NCBI RefSeq assembly: GCF_031628175.1
Contig: NZ_JAVLVT010000001.1
Span: 558,001 to 622,000 of the forward strand
Reading direction: 5' to 3'
Length of the DNA: 64,000 bases
Source of the DNA: Lipingzhangella_A rawalii
GTDB lineage: Bacteria; Actinomycetota; Actinomycetes; Streptosporangiales; Streptosporangiaceae
In this document: positions 8,385 through 16,847 of the stretch, one piece after another
Layout: every line of letters starts with the position of its first letter
Position numbering within the stretch: the stretch's first letter is position 1
Program-made: the position numbers and the translations under genes
The notes under the pieces: model-generated
The model's input: only the letters and a program-made list of their open reading frames with translations
Told to the model about the DNA's origin: nothing
The model's database searches: none

Positions 8385-9896
8385 TTATCGCGGACGGCCG
8401 GGGTGGGACAGCAGGCCGCCCACGACGGCGAGGCCCTCGGTGATGGCGCTGGTTCCGGCGGCGGCGTAGCCCAGCACCAGGCCGGGTGGTCCCGGTCGTT
8501 GCCGGTGCCAGGACAGGGGCTGGACCTTCACACCGTGCTGGAGTGCCGCCGTGGCGAGGTCGACGTCCGAGCCGTGCTCGGCGATGTGGTCCTCGGTGAG
8601 GGTGAGGGTCAGGTGCAGCCCCGCGGCGGCTCCGTGGATGTGCGCGTCGGGCAGGTGCTGGCGTACCGCGCTGAGCATGGCGTCGCGGCGGCGGCGGTGG
8701 CGACGTCGCAGGAGCCGCAGCTGGCGTTCCATCTCGCCCGACTCCAAAAACCGGGCCAGGGTGAGCTGCGGGAGGGTGGCGCTGCCCAGGTCGCTACAGC
8801 GTTTGGCTTCCACCAGCTCCGCTTGGTAGCAGGGTGGGGCGATGAGCCAGCCCAGCCTCAGGGCGGGGGCCAGTAGCTTGGACACGCTGCCGGTGTAGCA
8901 GACCCGGTGGGGCAGCGCCGCGTGCAGGGCGGGCACGGGTGGGCGATCGTAGCGGTGCTCGGCGTCATAGTCGTCTTCCACGATGAGGCCACCGTCGGCG
9001 GCCCAGGCCAGCAGCTGGCGACGGCGTGGACCGGACAGTACGACCCCGGTGGGGAACTGGTGGGCGGGGGTCAGCAGGACGCTGGTGGCTCCGTGGGCGC
9101 GCAGTTGTTCGGGCTGGATTCCGTGGGCGTCGACGGCGACCGGCGGCGTGTGTAGCTGCCAGTGGTGGAGATGCTGGCGGGCACCGAGGGAGCCAGGGTC
9201 TTCGACGGCGATGTGGGTGTGGCCGCGCCGGGTGAGAATCTGGGCGATCAGGCTCAGGGACTGGGCCACCCCGGAGACGATGAGGATCTCCTCGGGGGTG
9301 GTGCGGATTCCGCGGGTGCGGGCGAGCCAGTGGGTGACGGCCCGGCGCAGCCGGGGATGGCCGCGCGGGTCGGCGTAGCCGAGGTCGTGGGGGTTGAGGT
9401 CGCTGAGCACGGCCCGTTCTGCGCGCAGCCAGGCGGTGCGGGGAAAGGCAGCCAGGTCGCAGTTGCCTGGGGTGAGGTCGGTGTGGGCCGGTGCGGCACG
9501 CAGGAACTCGAACACGGCGCTGGTTGTGGGCCTGCTGAAGAGGTGCTGCGGGGGCCGCTCCGGTTCGGGTTCCGGGGGCGCGGAGTGTGGTGCTGTGGGT
9601 GGGGTGGCCACAACGACGGTGCCGTTGCGGCCGCGTCCGGAGAGACAGCCGTCCTCGGCCAGGCGTTGGTAGGCCTCAGTGACCAGCCCCCGGGACACGC
9701 CGAGTTCGGTGGCGAGGACGCGGGTGGCGGGCAGGCGGGTGCCCAGGGGCAGCCGACCGTCACTGATGGCGTTGCGTAGCTGTTGCGTCAGCCAGTCGGT
9801 TCGGGTTCCGGGGGCGACGGTGGCGATGTCGAGAGTGAGGAAGTCCACCCCAGCCGGATTGGTCCCCTCATTACGTCCCTGATTGGACCTGTCCAT
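8385..9896 (-). CDS. MocR-type regulator (GntR HTH fused to PLP aminotransferase fold)
   Basis: A 503-residue MocR/PdxR-family protein. A GntR winged helix (about residues 25-95, with TRLPATRVLATELGVSRGLV) is joined to a fold-type I aminotransferase-like domain. PLP-site pieces are visible: EDDYDAEHRYD, and SVSKLLAPALRLGW with the Lys that binds PLP. Such proteins use PLP or an amino-acid adduct as effector. Start ATG 9896 falls in the spacer of a perfect inverted repeat (9883-9904), a strong sign of autoregulation. The divergent LysE exporter is the likely second target, giving an amino-acid-sensing export switch. The effector identity is inferred only. Confidence 0.92.
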   Translation of the reverse strand: MDRSNQGRNEGTNPAGVDFLTLDIATVAPGTRTDWLTQQLRNAISDGRLPLGTRLPATRVLATELGVSRGLVTEAYQRLAEDGCLSGRGRNGTVVVATPPTAPHSAPPEPEPERPPQHLFSRPTTSAVFEFLRAAPAHTDLTPGNCDLAAFPRTAWLRAERAVLSDLNPHDLGYADPRGHPRLRRAVTHWLARTRGIRTTPEEILIVSGVAQSLSLIAQILTRRGHTHIAVEDPGSLGARQHLHHWQLHTPPVAVDAHGIQPEQLRAHGATSVLLTPAHQFPTGVVLSGPRRRQLLAWAADGGLIVEDDYDAEHRYDRPPVPALHAALPHRVCYTGSVSKLLAPALRLGWLIAPPCYQAELVEAKRCSDLGSATLPQLTLARFLESGEMERQLRLLRRRHRRRRDAMLSAVRQHLPDAHIHGAAAGLHLTLTLTEDHIAEHGSDVDLATAALQHGVKVQPLSWHRQRPGPPGLVLGYAAAGTSAITEGLAVVGGLLSHPGRPR

Positions 9897-9904
9897 AGGT
9901 CCAA
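9883..9904. promoter_or_regulatory. Candidate MocR operator
   Basis: TTGGACCT and AGGTCCAA form a perfect inverted repeat separated by 6 bp. The TGGACC core fits operators described for several MocR regulators of lysE-like genes. The MocR start codon sits in its centre, and the divergent exporter begins 72 bp away. Confidence 0.7.
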
Positions 9905-9975
9905 AGTAGCGCCAGTGTGGGTGGGGCCGGCGCGTGTGTGGGGCCGGTGGGACACGGCCGACGACGGGGGCAGGT

Positions 9976-10587
9976 GTGTACGGCGAGTTTCTGGTCACGA
10001 CGCTGGTTGTGGTGGCCATTCCGGGCAGCGGGGTGCTGTACACGATCGCGGTGGGGCTGAGTCGTGGGGGTGCGATGAGTGCGCTGGCCGCGCTCGGATG
10101 CAGCCTGGGGGTGGTTCCGCACCTGGCGCTGGCGGTGAGTGGACTGGCGGCGGTGGTGCACACCAGTCCTGTGGTCTACCGAACCGTCACCTACCTGGGG
10201 GTGGCCTACCTGCTCTATGTGGCCTGGAGCACGCTGCGAGCACGGGGTGCGGTGGCGGGCAGCGAGCACGCCACCCCGGCCGCGGCGGGGCGGGTGGTGG
10301 TGACCGCGGTGGCGGTTAACCTCCTCAACCCGAAGCTCACCCTGTTCTTCCTGGCGTTCCTTCCGCAGTTCGTTCCGGCGGGGGCTCCCGACGCCGCAGT
10401 GCGCATGGCGGGGCTGGGTGGGGTGTTTATTGCGGTGACACTGGTCGTGTTCCTGGGCTACGGACGGTTCGCCGCGGTGCTGCGCCGCCATGTCGTTACC
10501 CGCCCGCTGGCCATGACCTGGATACGTCGGGTTTGTGCGGTGACGTTTGTCGCGCTGGCGCTGCGGCTCGCGGTGGCCCAGCCGTGA
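9976..10587 (+). CDS. LysE-family amino-acid/metabolite exporter
   Basis: A 203-residue inner-membrane protein with about six transmembrane helices. It matches the LysE/RhtB translocator family: an N-terminal IPGSGVLYTIAVGLSRGG region, a central NLLNPKLTLFFLAFLPQF motif that is near-diagnostic, and a hydrophobic C-terminal helix. The family expels lysine, threonine, homoserine or related small molecules by proton exchange. GTG 9976 is taken as the start because it opens directly into the first helix. The divergent MocR gene and the palindrome between them suggest that export is switched on when an amino acid accumulates. The substrate is not determinable. Confidence 0.88.
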   Translation: MYGEFLVTTLVVVAIPGSGVLYTIAVGLSRGGAMSALAALGCSLGVVPHLALAVSGLAAVVHTSPVVYRTVTYLGVAYLLYVAWSTLRARGAVAGSEHATPAAAGRVVVTAVAVNLLNPKLTLFFLAFLPQFVPAGAPDAAVRMAGLGGVFIAVTLVVFLGYGRFAAVLRRHVVTRPLAMTWIRRVCAVTFVALALRLAVAQP

Positions 10588-10643
10588 CGGGTCCCGCCCG
10601 TGCCGGCGACATGTCGCGTGGATCGTGTGGAGAGGAGGCGGAC

Positions 10644-11408
10644 ATGGCCGAGTTTCGGCACTCCGCCCAGCTGTGGCAGCAGTTTCCCGAGCTGGTGGCC
10701 GGGGTGGTGCGGAGTACAGGCATCGACGCAACGGGCAAGCAGGGGGCGGGGGTGGACATGGCCGCGGTGGCGGATCTGGTGTGCGACGGTGAGGCGCGGG
10801 CTCGACGGCGGCTGTCCGTCGAGCCGGAGAGCAGCTGGCCACAGATCCGTGCCTGGCGCGGGGCCTTTACCCGAATGGGAGAGAAGCCCACCCGCTACCG
10901 GTGTGCGGCCGAGGCGCTACTACGACGGCTGCGGCGGGCCCCGGAGGGACTGCCCCGAATCCACCCGCTGGTCGACGTGTGTAACGCTCTGTCGGTGGCG
11001 TTCGGAATCCCGGTGGCTGCGGTGGACCTGGATGCGGTGCACGGCAACCTGGTGGTGGGGCACGCCGACGGTACCGAGGTCTACCGGGATCTGGCTGGGG
11101 CGGTGACCCGTCCGGCGGCCGGGGAGGTGATTTTTGCGGACGACGCGGCCCGTGCCCACGCGCGGCGCTGGACCCACCGACAAAGCGGGGACTCGATGCT
11201 GCGGGACGACAGTTCGACGGTGCTGGTGGTCGCCGAGGCCCTGCACGTCGACGCGGAGGCGGAGGTGTCGCAGCTCCTCGCCGAGTTGACCCAGCACCTG
11301 CGCACGGCATGGTCGTGTGTGCCCCAGGCCAGCCTGCTCAGCCCACAGACGCCGCGATTCGATCTTGGAGCCCCGACGGAAGACAGCCCCCAGCGCACGC
11401 TTACCTGA
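10644..11408 (+). CDS. B3/B4 tRNA-binding-domain protein (PheRS-beta-like fold, stand-alone)
   Basis: A 254-residue protein whose core (about residues 65-215) matches the B3/B4 domain of the phenylalanyl-tRNA synthetase beta chain: WPQIRAWRGAFTRMG, HPLVDVCNALSVAFGIPV and the later RRWTHRQSGDSM. Stand-alone copies are widespread and are suspected to act in aminoacyl-tRNA editing or amino-acid metabolism; none is firmly assigned. ATG 10644 has an excellent AGAGGAGGCG ribosome site. It follows the LysE exporter in the same direction by 56 bp and may be co-transcribed, which would fit a role in handling a non-canonical amino acid. That link is inference. Confidence 0.85.
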   Translation: MAEFRHSAQLWQQFPELVAGVVRSTGIDATGKQGAGVDMAAVADLVCDGEARARRRLSVEPESSWPQIRAWRGAFTRMGEKPTRYRCAAEALLRRLRRAPEGLPRIHPLVDVCNALSVAFGIPVAAVDLDAVHGNLVVGHADGTEVYRDLAGAVTRPAAGEVIFADDAARAHARRWTHRQSGDSMLRDDSSTVLVVAEALHVDAEAEVSQLLAELTQHLRTAWSCVPQASLLSPQTPRFDLGAPTEDSPQRTLT

Positions 11409-11478
11409 GACGTAATTGCTTGCGTGCAGGAACTGGGGTGCACTGAATCCGGACCGATTCCAGCATCGAGGAGCAGCA

Positions 11479-12279
11479 GTGACCGGCATCAGCCCCCACC
11501 CATTCGACGAGGACACGGCCGCGGACAAGGTCGCCGACGGGCACTACCAGACCAGCGTGTCCGACCGTTGGTCGGCGATGACCGGCAACGCCAACGGGGG
11601 ATATCTCGTGGCGCTGACGCTACGCACCCTGGGCGAGCAGATCACCCACCCGGACCCCCTCTCGGTGGCCACGTTCTTCCAGCGTCCCGGGGTCCCCGGT
11701 CCCGCTGAGCTCTACACCGAGGTGGCCCGGGAGGGTCGACGGTTGAGCACGGGCGAGGCGCGACTGTACCAGCAGGGAAAGGAGCTGGTGCGCACCGTGG
11801 CGCACTTCGGTGATTTGCGCTCGGCCTCCGGTCCCGAGCACGCGATCACCGCCGCACCTCAGCTGCCCCCGCCCGAGGAGTGTGTTGATCCGCTCGCGGA
11901 GGCGACCCTGGGGGAAATGTCCATCGTTGAGCAGGTGGAGTACCGAACCGCGGAGCCGGTGGGGTTCATGCACGGCTCCCCCAGCGGTGTGCCGCGCGGC
12001 GAGTTCTGGATGCGGTTGCGGGGAGATCGGGAGCCGGACCTGCTGTCGCTCGCCTTCCTGGTGGACGCGGCGGCACCGATCGTGCTGGAGCTGGGCGAAA
12101 CCGCGGCGCCGACCCTGGAGCTGACCACCCACCTGCGGGATCGACCGACGTCGGCTTGGCTGGCCTGTCGGGTGGAGACCCGGCATGTCACCAAGGGGTT
12201 CCACGAGGAGGACTTCGAGATCTGGGACGCGACCGGCCGGCTGGTCGCCCAGTCCCGTCAGCTCGCCATGTTCGCCTGA
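11479..12279 (+). CDS. Acyl-CoA thioesterase-like protein (double hotdog fold)
   Basis: A 266-residue protein resembling the actinobacterial thioesterase family (TesB-like, double hotdog). It opens with FDEDTAADKVADGHYQ, has the GNANGGYLVALTLR segment found at the start of the first hotdog, and ends with a second hotdog containing TKGFHEEDFEIWDATGRLVAQSRQL, the family's C-terminal signature. It would hydrolyse acyl-CoA to free acid and CoA in the cytoplasm. GTG 11479 is preceded by CGAGGAG. The chain-length preference is unknown. It is separated by 145 bp from the following LysR gene. Confidence 0.82.
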   Translation: MTGISPHPFDEDTAADKVADGHYQTSVSDRWSAMTGNANGGYLVALTLRTLGEQITHPDPLSVATFFQRPGVPGPAELYTEVAREGRRLSTGEARLYQQGKELVRTVAHFGDLRSASGPEHAITAAPQLPPPEECVDPLAEATLGEMSIVEQVEYRTAEPVGFMHGSPSGVPRGEFWMRLRGDREPDLLSLAFLVDAAAPIVLELGETAAPTLELTTHLRDRPTSAWLACRVETRHVTKGFHEEDFEIWDATGRLVAQSRQLAMFA

Positions 12280-12294
12280 GGAGCGCAGCTGGGA

Positions 12295-12348
12295 GCTGTC
12301 GGGTCATGGCCCAGATGTGTACGGACAGTACGGACACAGCCCGACAGC
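12295..12348 (+). terminator. Long-loop inverted repeat after the thioesterase gene, with a tandem 9-mer inside
   Basis: GCTGTCGGG (12295-12303) and CCCGACAGC (12340-12348) are perfectly complementary across a 36-nt loop. Inside the loop the 9-mer GTACGGACA is repeated twice head to tail (12319-12336). It may be a weak terminator or a regulator-binding site upstream of the LysR gene. Confidence 0.35.
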
Positions 12349-12412
12349 CCGGCCAATGCGACATACCTGCCTAACCTGACAACCGCAGCTCCGCCATGTT
12401 CCCGTTTCTCTT

Positions 12413-12418
12413 TAGTAT
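12413..12418 (+). promoter_or_regulatory. -10 element of a probable leaderless promoter for the LysR gene
   Basis: TAGTAT ends 6 nt before the ATG at 12425, and no ribosome site precedes that ATG. I see no good -35 hexamer at 16-18 bp. Confidence 0.45.
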
Positions 12419-12424
12419 GACTAC

Positions 12425-13441
12425 ATGAATGACTGGGATCTTCGGCGACTGCGGGTGTTGCGGGCCGTGCGGGACCAGGCGAGTGTGCGGGCCGCGGCGG
12501 AGGTACTGCGCATGACCCCCTCGGCGGTGTCGCAGCAGCTGTCCGCGCTGGCGCGGGCCACTGGCGTCACTCTGGTGGAGTCGCACGGGCGCTCGGTGCG
12601 GCTCACCGATGCCGCGCACGTCGTCCTGCGGCACGCGGACGCGGTTTTCGCGCAGCTGGAGCAGGCCGAGGCCGAGCTGCTCAGCTACGGGGCGGGCCGG
12701 GCCGGCACGGTGAATGTGGCCGCGTTCGCCACCGCCGTGCCGCGGCTGGTGGTGCCCGCGGTGCAGGAGCTGCGCCGGTACCAGCCGGAGTTGCGGGTGC
12801 GGGTGCGCGAAAGTGAGGCGGGCGCCGTCTACGGGCTGCTGGGCCGTGGGGAAGTGGACCTTGGCTTGTCCCTGGCTGCGCATGCCCCGCGGGCCCGCGA
12901 CGGCGAATTCGAACGCCTGGTGCTGCTGGCCGATCCGCTGCATGTGGCCCTGCCCAGTGACCATCGACTGGCCCGGCTTCCCGGGCTGCGCCTGGCCGAC
13001 CTTGCCGAGGAGCCCTGGATCGTGGGGGACAGTGGCCCCTGGCGCGAGATCACCGAGGCGGCCTGCGCCCAGGCCGGGTTCACTCCGGACCAGGCACATG
13101 CCGCCACGGACTGGCCGGCCATTTTCGCGCTGGTGGGCGCTGGGCTCGGGGTGGCACTGGTGCCGCAGCTGGCCGCCGGGCACGGCCCCGGGGTGACGGT
13201 GCGGCGGCTGGAGGCCGACCGGCCACACCGGCATGTGGTTGCGGTGGTGCGTGCCGGAGCCTGGGCTCGGCCCCAGCTCGTGCGGGTGTTGCGTGCCCTG
13301 GAGAACGCCGCCGCACACAGTTGGAGTGCCGGCACGTCGGGCACCGCACCCACAGCGGAGGTGGCAGAGATGGCAGACGTGGCGGGGATGGTGGGCACGC
13401 CGGTGGAGCACACGCGCGACACGTCCACCGGCGACTCATAA
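12425..13441 (+). CDS. LysR-family transcriptional regulator
   Basis: A 338-residue LysR-type regulator. The N-terminal winged helix is at about residues 4-62 (LRRLRVLRAVRDQASVRAA), followed by a linker helix and a periplasmic-binding-protein-like effector domain to about residue 300. The last 35 residues are a low-complexity tail rich in Ala, Glu and Thr with no homology I recognise. The start lies directly after a -10 box. Its immediate downstream neighbour in the same direction is allantoicase, 96 bp on, so control of purine/ureide use is possible; LysR regulators of that type exist, but this is inference. Confidence 0.88.
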   Translation: MNDWDLRRLRVLRAVRDQASVRAAAEVLRMTPSAVSQQLSALARATGVTLVESHGRSVRLTDAAHVVLRHADAVFAQLEQAEAELLSYGAGRAGTVNVAAFATAVPRLVVPAVQELRRYQPELRVRVRESEAGAVYGLLGRGEVDLGLSLAAHAPRARDGEFERLVLLADPLHVALPSDHRLARLPGLRLADLAEEPWIVGDSGPWREITEAACAQAGFTPDQAHAATDWPAIFALVGAGLGVALVPQLAAGHGPGVTVRRLEADRPHRHVVAVVRAGAWARPQLVRVLRALENAAAHSWSAGTSGTAPTAEVAEMADVAGMVGTPVEHTRDTSTGDS

Positions 13442-13537
13442 GTATTGCTGAACATTCCGTTCGAGATTATGAGATAGACGTAACGGGTTGGGTTTGGCAC
13501 GGTTGAGGTGGCCCCATCGTCCATCCGAAGGAGTATC

Positions 13538-14674
13538 GTGACCGAACCGCAGTTGGCCGCGAGCAGCACCGGCGACGCCCAGCCCTACGCGGGCGGCGAC
13601 CCCTTCGCCGACTACCGCAGCGAGCACCACCCGTTCACCGCCCTGGTGGATCTGGCCGACCGGCGGCTGGGGGGTGCGGTCCTCGCGGCCAACGACGAGT
13701 TCTTCGCCGACCGAGAGAACCTGCTACGCCCGGAACCTCCCCAGTTCGATCCGCACGCCTTCGGCAACAAGGGCAAAATCATGGACGGCTGGGAAACCCG
13801 CCGCCGCCGCGGCGCGGACGGAACCCGACCGCACGTCAGTGCGGACGACCACGACTGGGCACTGATCCGGCTGGCCCTGCCCGGGATCGTGCGCGGAGTC
13901 ATCGTGGACACCGCCCACTTCCGCGGCAACTACCCCCCGCGGGTGAGCGTCGAGGCCGCCCACGTCCCGGGCACGCCCTCCGTGCAGGACCTCCTCTCCC
14001 CCGAGGTCACCTGGACCGAGATCGTCCCCCCGGCGGCGGTGCGGGGGCACGCCGCCAACGGCTTCCCGGTCACCGAGGAGCGACCCTGGACCCACCTGCG
14101 GCTCAACCAGTACCCCGATGGGGGCATCGCCCGACTGCGGGTGCACGGTGACGCCACGCCGGATCCGACCTGGCTGGCCGCGCTGGACAGCTTCGACCTC
14201 GCGGCTGTCGAGCACGGCGGGCGCGCCGAAGACGCCTCGGACGCGTTCTTCTCCCCGCCGAACAACATCATCCTGCCGGGCCGCTCCCGCAAGATGGAGG
14301 ACGGCTGGGAGAACCGGCGCCGGCGCGACCTGGGCAACGACTGGGTGCGGCTACGCCTGGCCGCACACGGCGCGATCCGGGCGGTGGAGGTGGACACCAG
14401 CTACTACCTGGGCAACGCCGCGGGCTGGCTCACCCTCTCCACCTGCGACGCCACCACGAACAACCCGGAGGATCCGGCCAGCTGGAGCCCGGTGCTGGAA
14501 CGGGTGACGCTCCAGCCGGACGCGGTGCACCGCTTCCCGCTGGACACGGCGGCCACGGCCACCCACGTACGCGCCGAGGTGTTTCCCGACGGAGGCATCG
14601 CCCGGCTGCGCTGCTTCGGCAGCCTCACCGCGACGGGACGGGCAGACCTGGAGCGCCGCGCCGCACACACGTGA
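13538..14674 (+). CDS. alc: Allantoicase
   Basis: Allantoicase hydrolyses allantoate to ureidoglycolate and urea, a late step of purine nitrogen recycling. The 378-residue protein shows the family's two tandem galactose-binding-like repeats. Each carries a GKIMDGWETRRRR / SRKMEDGWENRRRR segment (about residues 83 and 250) and a closing YPDGGIARLR or FPDGGIARLR motif. GTG 13538 follows GAAGGAG, so the longer reading from 13508 is rejected. No allantoinase, ureidoglycolate lyase or urease is in the window, so the pathway must be completed elsewhere. A strong hairpin lies 18 bp past the stop. The upstream LysR gene is a candidate regulator. Confidence 0.93.
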   Translation: MTEPQLAASSTGDAQPYAGGDPFADYRSEHHPFTALVDLADRRLGGAVLAANDEFFADRENLLRPEPPQFDPHAFGNKGKIMDGWETRRRRGADGTRPHVSADDHDWALIRLALPGIVRGVIVDTAHFRGNYPPRVSVEAAHVPGTPSVQDLLSPEVTWTEIVPPAAVRGHAANGFPVTEERPWTHLRLNQYPDGGIARLRVHGDATPDPTWLAALDSFDLAAVEHGGRAEDASDAFFSPPNNIILPGRSRKMEDGWENRRRRDLGNDWVRLRLAAHGAIRAVEVDTSYYLGNAAGWLTLSTCDATTNNPEDPASWSPVLERVTLQPDAVHRFPLDTAATATHVRAEVFPDGGIARLRCFGSLTATGRADLERRAAHT

Positions 14675-14691
14675 GCCGCGGGGCGACCACA

Positions 14692-14739
14692 TGGGGCCAG
14701 CGCGGCGACATCGTGCGCGGGACGGACGCGCTGGCCCCA
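14692..14739 (+). terminator. Terminator after allantoicase
   Basis: A perfect 13-bp inverted repeat (TGGGGCCAGCGCG / CGCGCTGGCCCCA) encloses a 22-nt loop starting 18 bp after the allantoicase stop. Confidence 0.65.
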
Positions 14740-14900
14740 CCCACCGGGTGTGGCCCCCATCGGCCTTTCCTCGCCCCCATCGACTTCTCCTGACCTCCAT
14801 AGTGTGGGGGGCCGCCCCCAGGCGTGATAGGCGCCTCGAAGCCACCCAGACCCGACGGACGGCGACGGGCCGCCACGTGGACCTATACGGCGGGATGTGC

Positions 14901-15542
14901 TTAGCCCGGTGGGCTCCGGGGCGTGTAGTCGACCTGGAAGAAGCCACGCACCCCACGCGTGATTCCCAGATTGTGCCCGAGGATCGCCGGCGGGTCAGTG
15001 CGGATTGTGATGGCGACGTCATCGCGGGGGCCACGGTTGGGGTCGTAGACCCGAACCACCGTGGAGGTGTTCTGCTCCGTGTAGGCGTAGGCGAGCACCT
15101 GGTGGTTGTGCCGCAGCTGGGCCGGAGCCGCCCCCGCCACGGTCACCAGACCCAGCGGCACCGGCACACCGCGTATCAGGAGATTCGCAATCGACGGCCA
15201 CTGCCCCCGAATGGTCCGTACCGCGGCCTGGGCGTCGTTGAGCAGCATCCAGCGGTAGTAGCCGAGCACCCCCGGAGCCGAACACCACGAGTCGACGATC
15301 CGGCGCACAATGTAGCCGTAGAGCGCATCGTCGCGCCCGGGACGGGTGCAGGGCGCGGGCCAGCGGACGTGGAAATAGTCGGCGGCCACAAACACCATGC
15401 CGCCACACAGCCCGTTACCCGCATTGCCGATGCCGACACGTCCCACCGGGGTGGCCAGCCGGACCGCAGGCTGTCTCGGCCAGGAGTTGACAAACCCCAG
15501 CCCATGCCGTGACGGCAGGAACAGGTCGTCGGCAGTCCGCAT
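14901..15542 (-). CDS. Uncharacterised papain-like (C39-like) cysteine-protease-fold protein
   Basis: A 213-residue protein without a signal peptide or clear family name. Three features resemble papain-like peptidases in the expected order: a Cys in GNGLCGGMVFVAADYF near residue 47, a His in LRHNHQVLAYAY near residue 155, and an Asp/Asn in VYDPNRGPRDD about 15 residues later. Start ATG 15542 has GAGGAG upstream; a longer start (15581) does not. It lies at the edge of the accessory patch, between allantoicase and an IS relic. It could be a peptidase, or a transglutaminase-like protein that has lost activity. Confidence 0.55.
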   Translation of the reverse strand: MRTADDLFLPSRHGLGFVNSWPRQPAVRLATPVGRVGIGNAGNGLCGGMVFVAADYFHVRWPAPCTRPGRDDALYGYIVRRIVDSWCSAPGVLGYYRWMLLNDAQAAVRTIRGQWPSIANLLIRGVPVPLGLVTVAGAAPAQLRHNHQVLAYAYTEQNTSTVVRVYDPNRGPRDDVAITIRTDPPAILGHNLGITRGVRGFFQVDYTPRSPPG

Positions 15543-15749
15543 TCCGGGACTCCTCGTACTCCTTGACCGACACACTCTCACTGACGATCACTCACTGTGG
15601 CGACTCGGACTCCTCATTACCACCGTACCGCGCTGATCCCCGCGGCCACGGATTACCCGAGCTTGCCGCCCCGACGCTGATGAGCTCAGGGTCCCGCGCC
15701 ACGGTGGCAGCCTCCGCAGACCAGGTAGACGCAGCGCCCCAGCGCTCGA

Positions 15750-16477
15750 CCTCAGTGACAGTCGGGAAATTCGTTGAGGGGAGGTGACTGGCTGCGTGAT
15801 CTGCGGATTCGCCTGCGGATACAAGGAAGCTCCTGGTAGAGCCATGGGTGTCGAATCCATACGGCTTGACCAGGAACTTCGATGCCATTCGACCGCATCG
15901 GCACACGGGCGCGCGACCGTTTCCCAGCGATCTCTCCCACGCCGAGTGGAAGGTGCTCGCTCCGCTGCTGCCCCGGACCACGCGCCGAGGACGCCCCTGC
16001 CGGCACTCGGCCCGCGCGATCGCCAACGCGATCCGGTTCCTGGTGCGCAGAAGCCCGTCTACTGGTACTTCCACCGTCGGGCCGCCCAGGGCACGGTCCA
16101 CCGCCTGCACTCCGTGCTGCGCCACCGCGTCCGGCCGGGCCGCGACCCCCACCCGAGCGCGGCGATCATCGACTCCCAATCGGTGTGCGGCGCCGACACC
16201 GTCCCCACGTCCTCGTGAGGCTGGGACAACGGCACGAAGGTCAACGGCCGCATGCGCCACCTCGCTGTCGACGTGCTCGGGTTGGTGCTCGCAGTGGTCA
16301 TCACCCCGGCCAACGCCCAAGACCGCGACGCGGCCAGACCGCCCCTCGCCCGCATCGCCGCTGCGTCCCCGACTACGAACGCCTGCCCGCCCATCACGAG
16401 GCCATGCTTCTGTGGGCCACCACCAGCCACATGCGCAAACGACTCACCTGATCAGAATTTCCCGACTGTCACTGAGG
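15750..16477 (+). mobile_element. Degenerate IS5-type insertion sequence with intact terminal inverted repeats
   Basis: Perfect 23-bp inverted repeats, beginning CCTCAGTGACAGTCGGG, bound a 728-bp element (15750-15772 and 16455-16477). Inside is a broken IS5-family transposase. The ends are intact although the gene is not, so it could still be moved in trans by a full-length relative. I cannot identify a target duplication with confidence. Confidence 0.85.
15848..16451 (+). pseudogene. Broken IS5-family transposase
   Basis: Three pieces of one transposase lie in three different frames. The N-terminal part (SDLSHAEWKVLAPLLPR, HSARAIANAIRFLVR) runs to about 16050. A second frame continues with VYWYFHR, PSAAIIDSQSV and LAVDVLGLVLAVVITPAN, interrupted by a TGA at 16216-16218. 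The C-terminus (DYERLPAHHEAMLLWATTS) is in a third frame and ends at TGA 16449-16451. Compared with intact relatives, about 50 bp are missing near 16050. A larger block before the C-terminus is also gone, removing part of the DDE catalytic region. Confidence 0.85.
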
Positions 16478-16847
16478 ATCTGACTCGCGATACAGGCACA
16501 CCGCGCGTTCGCACAGCTCACCGGGGTATTTTCTCGGCGCTGGCACAACAACTTCCTTCCTCGGTATGCCTGCGAGCAGACCAGACTTGGAAGTCTCCGG
16601 ACAACCAGGGGAAGCTCAATGCGCAGGTGTGAGGATCGACGGTGGCATGGAAGGTTGTTGGGTGGTTAAGGTCGAACTGGTGGGGCCCGCTTTATAGGGA
16701 GCGGGTCGAGGCAAAAGAGGCGATGGATGGACCTACCTGGTACAGACGCGTGATTCCAGTCAGATCTGGAGTACGGAGCGGCGCAGGGCTGCTTTGCTTG
16801 TTTCGGTGTCCTCGATTCGATGAAGGCGCAAAGCGGGAGACCTGGCT
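16478..16847. other. Intergenic region between the IS relic and the terpene synthase gene
   Basis: No supported gene in these 370 bp, which are visibly less G+C-rich than the flanks. A small hairpin (CCCGCT/AGCGGG, 16686-16705) is present. This stretch must hold the terpene synthase promoter, but I see no clear -35/-10 pair. The ribosome site before 16848 is GGGAGACC. Confidence 0.4.

Noticed and set aside
13442..13537. Possible promoter TTGCTG-17-TATGAG before allantoicase
   Set aside because: The -10 hexamer is a weak match, and nothing else supports the assignment.
15592..16320. 242-codon minus-strand reading across the IS relic
   Set aside because: The plus strand carries recognisable transposase segments, and the minus reading has none.
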